A DNA stretch of 58,739 nucleotides. Source: Candidatus Gastranaerophilales bacterium (GTDB lineage Bacteria; Cyanobacteriota; Vampirovibrionia; Gastranaerophilales; Gastranaerophilaceae). Location: NCBI GenBank assembly GCA_910587055.1, contig CAJUKY010000006.1, positions 30,837 to 89,575 of the forward strand, given 5' to 3'. The notes below the pieces were generated by a model. The model made no database searches. It had not been told where the DNA came from and saw only the letters and a list, made by a program, of their open reading frames with translations. The position numbers and the translations under genes were made by a program. Within the stretch, counting starts at the first letter, position 1; each line of letters begins with the position of its first letter. Positions 52,092 through 58,739 of this stretch are shown piece by piece.

Positions 52092-54608
52092 TTAGCTGTT
52101 TCTTATGGGCAAGCTGGCTTTATCTATGTGCGGACGGTAGAAATCCGTGTTGATATTTAATTTTTTACCCACTTCTAAAAGCATGAGCGCTATTTGTCTG
52201 TCTTTATCTTTAGAATTTGAGGTTTCAAGATGTTCTATTAACAGATTGATTTTACTGTATATTTTTTCAAAATAAATATTCTGTGCAACTTTGATTTCAA
52301 CATTTATTCCTAAAATTTCAATCAGTTCAAAAATTGCAAAAATTTCATCCGCGGTTTTAAAATCCATCAATTGGGATAATTCGTCAATTAAAGATTGGAG
52401 TTTTTTTGCAATGATTACGCCGGAATTTGATTTATTTAGATTAATAAAGAATTTTTCGGTGTTATCTTTGATTTTTTTGATTTCATTAAGAAAATCTTCG
52501 TTTCTGAAATCCTGAATGTTTGTAAGCAGTTCTTCAAGCCTTTTAATCAGACAGAATTTAGCTGAAACCCTGAATGCATCAGGAATATCCATGCCGAGTT
52601 TTGCAAGATGCTCAACCGGCGTTTTTAATTCTTCGTAAAGCTCTTCGTAAGTATTTGCAACCTTCGTAAGCCTTGATTTTAAAACGTTATCAAGAATAGT
52701 CTTTCTTTTATCCAGTAAAACATCTTTAAGGCTGTAGAAATTGGCGGAATAATGCTCCTCAAAACCTTTTAGGGTTTCAAGCAGAACATTTGACATAAAT
52801 GCTTTTGTTAAAACTTCTCTGCCTTTTGATAAATCTTCATCGGGGCTGCACTCTTTTACGCTGCAGTAAAATTCACTGTCAGGCGTTTTTAGCATTGCAA
52901 AGCCCATAAGCCATTTTTCAAGAGTAATTTTTGATGTTACTTCAATTTTTCCGAAAACAAGCTCTGCATGTCCGTTTTTAACTGTTTCATAATGAACTTT
53001 TTTTATTTTATAGCAATAGATTTCTTCTAAATCTGCCAGATTTGTATACAATGATGAAATTGCCCAGTGGCAGACAATCTGTTCAATACATACAACAGAG
53101 GGTTTTACAAATTTTTCATAAATCTTTTTGCCGTTTTCATATTCAGGCACATTACTTTTTGCTTTTGCCAGAATATTTAAGAACTTTTCTTCATAATTTG
53201 TTTTTGAGAAGCTTCCTGCAAGCTGAATTGCGCGTGCGGCGTACTTCATAATCTGCACTGTTTCTATGCCTGAAATTTCTGCGAAAAACCAGCCGCAGCT
53301 TGTATACATAAGCATGCAAAATCTCTGTATTTCCATTAATTTGAGAGCATTTGTCTTGTCTTTCGCTTTAAAATCCGAAATGCAGTTTTCTTTTAAGAAT
53401 TTATCGATGCTTTCATCATTTCTGTCCAGAATTACATCAATGTATTTATTTCTTGCATCCCAGAAATCTTTGTAATATTTTGCACCTTCTGCAGAACACA
53501 GCTTTATAAATTCATCTCTCAAATAATCAAGAGCATCTCTTAAAGGTTTTCTCCATTTCTGGTTCCACCCGGGAAGCGCCCCTGTATTACAACCGCAGTC
53601 ATCTTTCCATCTTTCAACACCATGAGAACAGCTCCAGCTTGAAACCGGTTTAATATCCACTTCGTATTCGGGCGGATACATTTCAAGATACTGTCCGTAA
53701 TTTGTAATTTCAAAGCCTAAATCTTTAGCCTTAACGCCCAGGACATAAGATAAAGCCATATCTCCGAATTTAGTATGATGTCCGTAACTTTCGCCGTCTG
53801 TTGCAATGTTTACAAGCTGGGGTCTCTGCCTGCTTTCCGAATAACCATCTAAAAGCCTGTTTGCGAATTTTTCGCCGTCTGTTAAAAGAAAATCAAATGC
53901 AACGGATTTTGAAATTGCGCCGTCATAAAAGAATAAATCAATATATTTTTTGTTATCGGTGCCTTCAACATAGTATCTGTAGCTTTGAGAGGGGTCTATG
54001 CTGCCCCAGCTTACATCGTGCCATTCTTCGTTTTTATCAGGGTTCATTTTTCTGACGCACTGTGCCTGATAGGGAGATAAAATTGTATACCTTATCCCCA
54101 AATCAATTAAAACTTCAAGGGTTTCAGCATCTACGGCAGTTTCAGCCAGCCATATTCCTTCAGGCATTCTGCCGAAACGTTTTTGAAAATCTCTAATGCC
54201 CCATATGGCTTGAGTATACTTATCATTTGTGTTAGCAAGCGGCATAATAATATGATTGTATACCTGCGCTATAGCACATCCGTGGCCGCCATAGAGTTCT
54301 ATTGAATTTTTATCGGCATTGATTATTCTTCTGTATGAGCAGGGGGCATATTTTTCCATCCATGAAAGAAGCGTGGGGCCTATATTAAAGCTCATTTTCT
54401 GGTAATTATTTACAATATCAAGAATTTTATTTTTATCATCAACAATCCTTGAAACGGAATTTGGTTCATAACATTCGTAAGATACCCTTTCGTTCCAATC
54501 ATGAAAGGGTCTTGCGGAATCCTGTATTTCAATTTCTTCAAGCCAGGGATTTTCCCTTGGCGGCTGATAAAAATGTCCGTGGATAGTTAAATATTTTTTG
54601 AATGTCAA
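52092..54608 (-). CDS. GH57 glycoside hydrolase with DUF3536-like C-terminal region
   Basis: 838 residues from TTG 54608 (an in-frame stop lies two codons upstream, so no earlier start exists). GH57 motifs: LTIHGHFYQPPREN, YGGHGCAIAQVYNH, the nucleophile E156 in GIWLAETAVD and the acid D271 in NIATDGESYGHH; CSHGVERWKDDCGC is a later conserved block. Long helical C-terminal part (from ~470). Cytoplasmic; acts on alpha-glucans such as glycogen or related polymers. The next gene upstream on this strand encodes a secreted OB-fold-like protein. Confidence 0.92.
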   Translation of the reverse strand: MTFKKYLTIHGHFYQPPRENPWLEEIEIQDSARPFHDWNERVSYECYEPNSVSRIVDDKNKILDIVNNYQKMSFNIGPTLLSWMEKYAPCSYRRIINADKNSIELYGGHGCAIAQVYNHIIMPLANTNDKYTQAIWGIRDFQKRFGRMPEGIWLAETAVDAETLEVLIDLGIRYTILSPYQAQCVRKMNPDKNEEWHDVSWGSIDPSQSYRYYVEGTDNKKYIDLFFYDGAISKSVAFDFLLTDGEKFANRLLDGYSESRQRPQLVNIATDGESYGHHTKFGDMALSYVLGVKAKDLGFEITNYGQYLEMYPPEYEVDIKPVSSWSCSHGVERWKDDCGCNTGALPGWNQKWRKPLRDALDYLRDEFIKLCSAEGAKYYKDFWDARNKYIDVILDRNDESIDKFLKENCISDFKAKDKTNALKLMEIQRFCMLMYTSCGWFFAEISGIETVQIMKYAARAIQLAGSFSKTNYEEKFLNILAKAKSNVPEYENGKKIYEKFVKPSVVCIEQIVCHWAISSLYTNLADLEEIYCYKIKKVHYETVKNGHAELVFGKIEVTSKITLEKWLMGFAMLKTPDSEFYCSVKECSPDEDLSKGREVLTKAFMSNVLLETLKGFEEHYSANFYSLKDVLLDKRKTILDNVLKSRLTKVANTYEELYEELKTPVEHLAKLGMDIPDAFRVSAKFCLIKRLEELLTNIQDFRNEDFLNEIKKIKDNTEKFFINLNKSNSGVIIAKKLQSLIDELSQLMDFKTADEIFAIFELIEILGINVEIKVAQNIYFEKIYSKINLLIEHLETSNSKDKDRQIALMLLEVGKKLNINTDFYRPHIDKASLPIRNS

Positions 54609-54674
54609 ATCCGATTACCCCGCTATACTCAACTAAATGCTATTTTGACAGTGTGATAATTAAGCTGTTAATAT

Positions 54675-55232
54675 TTATTTTTTAACAGGCTCTTCTTTAA
54701 CTTTTGCTTTTTGTGTTACGGTAAGTTCATCCGCATCAATCCATGGGTCGCCGAGTGCTGCCGAGAACACTTTACCTTTTATCTGTATTTTATCGCCTGT
54801 TTCTAAATCAACGAATTTTTCGGCATATTCTCTTTTTAAGAATATTTTCATCTCTGAAAGCGGTACGTCATGATCTTTTATATCATCTCTTTGTATTAAA
54901 AAACCTATGTATTTTGCATTCTCTCTTAATGCAGGTTTGTAATCAAGCCCGAGGGTTGAAAATTTATCAAAAACCGCGTTCATAATAATATTTTTGTTTA
55001 AATACTGCGCAGGATTTGCCACGATATCAAGCGGTTTTACGGTAATAAAACCGGCCTGTGCACAGGGTGCAGGTTCCTGCATGGGGGCGGGAGCTTCTAT
55101 TATCTGTTTTTTCTTTGCGGCTATATTTTCACCTGCTGAGGCCGAAGTGTTTATATCAAAAGCGGCTGCTCCAAAAACCGTAAAACAAGCTAAAATAATA
55201 GAAAACAGCAATTTATATTTTATGTTAAACAT
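54675..55232 (-). CDS. Secreted OB-fold-like protein
   Basis: 185 residues behind AGGAG. Signal peptide (YKLLFSIILACFTVFGAAAF), a Pro/Ala-rich linker (~45-60), then a single domain with strands like KPLDIVANPAQYLNKNIIMN, KYIGFLIQRDD and GDKIQIKGKVFSAALGDPWI, the KIxG-x-V pattern of OB-fold (tRNA-anticodon/DUF4920-like) domains. The C-terminus is Lys-rich. Function unknown. Confidence 0.7.
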   Translation of the reverse strand: MFNIKYKLLFSIILACFTVFGAAAFDINTSASAGENIAAKKKQIIEAPAPMQEPAPCAQAGFITVKPLDIVANPAQYLNKNIIMNAVFDKFSTLGLDYKPALRENAKYIGFLIQRDDIKDHDVPLSEMKIFLKREYAEKFVDLETGDKIQIKGKVFSAALGDPWIDADELTVTQKAKVKEEPVKK

Positions 55233-55354
55233 TGATTTAAAACTCCTAAAAACCTTATTGAATATATCGAATACAAAAATATTCTAGCATAAATTGTATC
55301 GAAAATACATTAATTGAATGTTTATTTTAAACTCTTGCAAAATTTAAACAGGGA

Positions 55355-56218
55355 TTAAAGATTTATCCCCAAATGGTTTATCACGTTATCATAAACCATT
55401 TTTGCGGCGTCTGTTTCGGAGAGTATTCCTTTTGATATTAAATTTTGTGCCATTTCATCTATAAACAAAGAAGAGCCTGCAATTGTGCCGTCTTTGTCTT
55501 TTCCGCCTTTATAAATATTTTTCCCGCAAAAAATAATAGAATCCAGCCCGCTGTGTGCTATGGGGAGAGCATCGCTTATTAGGATAATCTTGTTTTTGTC
55601 TTTTATTTTAAAGAATAATTTCAGCATATCATCCGAAACATGAAGACTATCTCCTATTATTTCGCAATAAATTTCATTGTCTAAAAGCGCCTTTAGCGTA
55701 ATGGTGCTTTCTCTGTGGTTTAATGGTGCCATGGCGTTAAAATGATGTGTTGTGCCTGAAACTTTATAAAGTTCATTTGATAAAGTATGTCCCGCATGGG
55801 CTCTTATATTGTTTTCTTCCAAGAATTCCTGCAATTTTGCATCTTCATCAAGTTCGGGCGCCATGGTTACGATTTTTATAATATCAATATTATCCCCCGT
55901 GAGTTTTTTAAAGTTTTCAATATTCGGGGTTAAAAAATTACCGGCATTTTGTATTCCTGATTTTTTGGGGTTTAAAAAAGTGCCTTCAAGATGAACGCCT
56001 AAAATTTTTGCCTCATCTTTTTTTTGATTTTTCATAGCATCTTTTATTAAATCAAGCCTGCTTTTTAAGGCACTTAGGCTGTCGCCTACAAGAGTGGGGC
56101 AGAATGCTATAATTCCCCTTTTTAAAATATTTTTTGCAAAGTATGAAAAATCTTCCTTGCCGCAGGTGTTAAAATTTATGCCGTATCCGCCATGGATGTG
56201 TGTATCAATGAGTTTCAT
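55355..56218 (-). CDS. nagA: N-acetylglucosamine-6-phosphate deacetylase
   Basis: 287 residues from ATG 56218 (MKLIDTHIHGG); 13 extra N-terminal codons further up are not family-like. It is short for NagA (usually ~380) because the N-terminal small beta-domain is missing, so the TIM barrel starts at once. Motifs: DTHIHGG, LGVHLEGTFLNP, AHAGHT, THHFNAMAP and the catalytic Asp in ILISDALPI. It removes acetate from GlcNAc-6-P. No Shine-Dalgarno; TATAAT ends 6 nt before the ATG. No nagB adjacent. Confidence 0.88.
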   Translation of the reverse strand: MKLIDTHIHGGYGINFNTCGKEDFSYFAKNILKRGIIAFCPTLVGDSLSALKSRLDLIKDAMKNQKKDEAKILGVHLEGTFLNPKKSGIQNAGNFLTPNIENFKKLTGDNIDIIKIVTMAPELDEDAKLQEFLEENNIRAHAGHTLSNELYKVSGTTHHFNAMAPLNHRESTITLKALLDNEIYCEIIGDSLHVSDDMLKLFFKIKDKNKIILISDALPIAHSGLDSIIFCGKNIYKGGKDKDGTIAGSSLFIDEMAQNLISKGILSETDAAKMVYDNVINHLGINL

Positions 56219-56418
56219 ACGGTAATTATAACATTTTGACTTTAAAAAACAATTCATTAAACAGGATGATGTGTGTCGTGTAAATAATAGTGTATAAATA
56301 TATTTGGACTATTGATTTTAATTGTTACAATTTTGTTACAATAATTAACTGAAAATTAAAGTTAGGAAGTATATTTGCCGATAAGTATAGTACAAAGAAC
56401 AATTGGAGGCAGCAAACT

Positions 56419-57477
56419 ATGGGAATGGCAGCAAGCCAGGCAAGGTTTTTAACCCTTACAGCAAGAAAATCAAACGTTGAATATGAAGGACAGCAGGTTA
56501 ACCAGGAAAGAACTTCTCTTGCTAACGAAAGCGCCGGCTTATTCAATAAAATGATGGCATTACAGGTTCCGACACCTCCGAGTGCTACTGATTTTTATAA
56601 TACACGTTATACATTTGATGCTTCAGGTTTGGATTATTCTATTACAACATCAACCCCCAGAACCGACGGCAGATATGATATCACCATGGCTTATAAAGTA
56701 ATTGAAGATACTGCAAAAGCTTATGCAACCTACGGTACAATGAATTTTGACGGAAATGTTCCTTCTTCAATTGATATCAAGAATGATAATTACCCGATTA
56801 CAATTCTTACAAGAAATGCAGACGGTGATTATGTTGATGAAAACGGTAAAGTAGATACAAATGTTAAAACTGTTGCAAAAGTTGCAGGTGAAGATTTAAC
56901 AACCGAAGCCAATAAAGTTTTCTATAAATATAAAATGAGCAATGACAACACTTCAAATGCCACTACATACTATGTTTCAGGCACTAATATGAATGCTCTT
57001 ATTAAAGGCGCAGCCGGTGCTCAAAGCTATGATATTTCAAATACATTCTCAAACGGCTTAAGTGCATTTTATATTACCGATCAAACTGTTCAAAAAACCG
57101 TGAATGCTACCGGAAGCTTTACGGAAACTACATCAGAAGGACGTTTTGAAGAACTCCGTATTGATGAAGTTGATTCAGAAGATGAAGAAGTTCAAAAAGC
57201 TCTTGTTGGCAAATTCTTTGAACTTTCATTAACTCAGGTTCAGGATGATGAAGGTTATGCTGAAGCTATGAAAGATTATGAATATCAGAAGATGCTCTAT
57301 GAAAGAACAATTAATGATATTAATGCTCAAACTGAAATCATCCAGCAGCAAGACAGAACGTTAGAATTAAGATTAAAACAACTGGATACCGAACAAAATG
57401 CTTTAAATACAGAGCTTGAAGCTGTTAAGAAAGTTATTGAAACAAACGTTGAAGCTACATTTAAAACATTTGCATAA
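56419..57477 (+). CDS. Probable secreted structural protein with coiled-coil C-terminus
   Basis: 352 residues with GGAGG before the ATG. The N-terminus, MGMAASQARFLTLTARKSNV then EYEGQQVNQERTSLANE, is a helical, Gln/Ser/Asn-rich region without a Sec signal. The middle (~70-250) is Thr/Asn-rich beta-like sequence, and the C-terminal ~95 residues are coiled coil (EIIQQQDRTLELRLKQLD). Helix-variable-helix architecture recalls filament or translocon subunits; this is inference. Followed by a terminator and a second such gene. Confidence 0.7.
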   Translation: MGMAASQARFLTLTARKSNVEYEGQQVNQERTSLANESAGLFNKMMALQVPTPPSATDFYNTRYTFDASGLDYSITTSTPRTDGRYDITMAYKVIEDTAKAYATYGTMNFDGNVPSSIDIKNDNYPITILTRNADGDYVDENGKVDTNVKTVAKVAGEDLTTEANKVFYKYKMSNDNTSNATTYYVSGTNMNALIKGAAGAQSYDISNTFSNGLSAFYITDQTVQKTVNATGSFTETTSEGRFEELRIDEVDSEDEEVQKALVGKFFELSLTQVQDDEGYAEAMKDYEYQKMLYERTINDINAQTEIIQQQDRTLELRLKQLDTEQNALNTELEAVKKVIETNVEATFKTFA

Positions 57478-57541
57478 TTTAAAATTCAAAAACGGATATC
57501 CGGATATCAAGTTGACTTTCTTAAAAATATTCTTAAATAAG

Positions 57542-57571
57542 AACTGTCCGATATTAAAGGGCAGTTTTTAT
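57542..57571 (+). terminator. Intrinsic terminator
   Basis: AACTGTCC pairs with GGGCAGTT (one wobble) over 9 nt, followed by TTTTTA. Confidence 0.8.
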
Positions 57572-57685
57572 TTTCTAATTCATTTAAACGAGGCAGATAA
57601 CTGCTTTGTAGTATAAAATAAAGACAAACCCCATAAGTAAAAGAAAACACAAGGTTAAGGTTAGACAATTTAAAACGAGGTAACG

Positions 57686-58519
57686 ATGTCATACAGGTAT
57701 GATAGCGCTCTGGTTATTGCAAATAAATATGGACTTGCAAGCTCTCTTGCCAAAGCTGAATTGTATGAAACATACGACAGGCTAAGAGATATAACAGTTT
57801 CAGGGTCAGCTTCCGCGGGTACCGGATTTGGTACGGTGGGCGGCTTTTTATGGCAGCTTGCTAGCCTTTTTGCACCAAGTTCCTTTATGCCTGTTATGGG
57901 CGGCACCTCAATGATGAATATCCCGGGTACCTCCTACTGGTCACCAATTACCGGTGCGACATCGTCTCTATACGGCGCTACAAATTCCTTTGGTATTGGT
58001 GGTTTGGGTTCTTATTCGGGATTTCCTTCGGGAGCAGCTCCCGTTTTATGGGGAACGGGTACCGTAACAGGCGGTGCATCAAGTGTTTATAACACTTATA
58101 ATGGTGGTACACCGACCGGTTTTGCTGTATCTGCTTCTGATATCGCGGGACTTACGGCAGGAAGTTATTTAACAAGCGCCGTAAGCACAGGTTCAAATTT
58201 CGGGCAGAATTTCATTCTTCCTGTTGCCGGTGTAATTTCGGGCATTGGCGGCTTGATGCAATCTGTTGCACCTTATATGGGAAATTCAGGACTTGCTGCC
58301 ATTGTTGCGGGTAATCTTCTTGAAGGTACCGGTTCTGCAGCATTAAATGCTTATTCAAACGTAACAGGGCGCATTACAACAAACGCCGATGCGATATTAT
58401 CAGATAAAGTAAGAAATATTGAAACTGTTTGCAAAATGCTTGATACGCAGGCTGAAATTGTAAGAAAATCACTTAAAGATGAAATTGAAGGTAACAGCCA
58501 GGCAATTAACGATATTTAA
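57686..58519 (+). CDS. Gly/Ser-rich probable surface protein
   Basis: 277 residues with GAGG upstream. It starts with a helix (MSYRYDSALVIANKYGLASS), then about 165 residues dominated by Gly, Ser, Thr and aromatic residues (GIGGLGSYSGFPSGAAPVLW), a hydrophobic Gly-rich segment (ILPVAGVISGIGGLM), and ends in a charged helix (VCKMLDTQAEIVRKSLKDE). No Sec signal. Like its upstream neighbour it has helices at both ends and a low-complexity centre; the two may be co-secreted. No family recognised. Confidence 0.65.
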   Translation: MSYRYDSALVIANKYGLASSLAKAELYETYDRLRDITVSGSASAGTGFGTVGGFLWQLASLFAPSSFMPVMGGTSMMNIPGTSYWSPITGATSSLYGATNSFGIGGLGSYSGFPSGAAPVLWGTGTVTGGASSVYNTYNGGTPTGFAVSASDIAGLTAGSYLTSAVSTGSNFGQNFILPVAGVISGIGGLMQSVAPYMGNSGLAAIVAGNLLEGTGSAALNAYSNVTGRITTNADAILSDKVRNIETVCKMLDTQAEIVRKSLKDEIEGNSQAINDI

Positions 58520-58739
58520 TTTTGTGTGTCAGATATTTAATAATGTGTCATAAGAAAATTGTTACTCCGGTTTTTTAACTTTTGTAACAATTTTTTATAA
58601 TTTTAAGGTTTTTTATTTAAGAAAACGGAAAAATATACCGATAGTTCCAATATAAGGATGTTTTGAAGTTTTAAAATATTAAATTTTTAAGCGTTAAAAC
58701 CATCTAAAACTCATGCTAATTCTGTACATCAGGGCAATT
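58520..58739. other. AT-rich non-coding end of window
   Basis: No gene or clear hairpin seen; AT-rich with several A/T runs. It may hold the 3' UTR of the Gly/Ser-rich gene and a promoter for a gene outside the window. Confidence 0.5.

Noticed and set aside
1..58739. CRISPR arrays, IS elements or prophage
   Set aside because: No regularly spaced repeats, transposase, integrase or phage structural motifs were seen; the repeats present are few and irregular.

Overview
This window looks like chromosomal DNA from a low-GC, Gram-negative-type (diderm) gut bacterium. An RND-TolC efflux operon, a MlaD-like protein, LPS/capsule-type glycosyltransferases and a diaminopimelate pathway all point to two membranes. 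My best guess for the lineage is the non-photosynthetic cyanobacterial sister group (Candidatus Melainabacteria / Vampirovibrionia, Gastranaerophilales type). That placement is inference from overall protein style, not from a marker-gene tree. The window opens inside a gene at a C16 run, which may be a contig edge.

Layout. 1-1.5 kb: 3' part of a RelA/SpoT-like gene and a YafQ/DinJ-type toxin-antitoxin pair. 1.5-4.3 kb: a coupled dapB-asd-dapA lysine/DAP operon on the minus strand. 4.5-7.3 kb: an unknown acidic protein, a sigma-70 family factor, and rplJ-rplL behind an L10-type leader. 7.3-13.9 kb: an acyltransferase, a histidine kinase, a LysR regulator divergent from an acetyltransferase and a secreted hydrolase, an MCE protein and an aldolase-like protein. 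13.9-26.7 kb: a surface-polysaccharide island with GT2, GT8, GT9 and GT-B enzymes (one a four-module fusion), a pyruvyltransferase-like gene, an FkbM methyltransferase and an O-acetyltransferase, interrupted by an exported flavodoxin and a TRIC-type channel. 26.7-29.5 kb: a SugE/Gdx guanidinium exporter behind a candidate riboswitch, a Vat-like acetyltransferase and a 5'-nucleotidase-like protein with a G10 tract. 29.5-30 kb: tRNA-Phe surrounded by broken copies of itself. 30-37 kb: two zinc dehydrogenases, a small TadE/Flp-like gene, a GlcF-like Fe-S protein, two tandem PiT-like permeases and a STAS-like protein. 37-49 kb: a PAS pseudo-histidine kinase, an orphan sugar-type ABC ATPase, an RND operon, a kinase-like protein and a double ferritin-like protein. 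49-58.7 kb: an ABC exporter, small regulators, a GH57 enzyme, nagA, and two linked proteins with no signal peptide that look structural.

Most distinctive signals: (1) at least eight genes lack a Shine-Dalgarno and instead carry a -10-like hexamer exactly 6 nt before the ATG, suggesting frequent leaderless transcripts; (2) three otherwise unrelated proteins without Sec signals (nucleotidase-like, kinase-like, unknown) share a short N-terminal F-x-G element; (3) half-GT9 modules are fused to GT2 domains, including a GT2-halfGT9-GT8-GT9 protein; (4) G/C homopolymer tracts lie inside coding regions of an AT-rich genome; (5) the sugE leader is an 18-bp terminator hairpin directly behind a good promoter. 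No CRISPR array, IS element or phage gene was seen.
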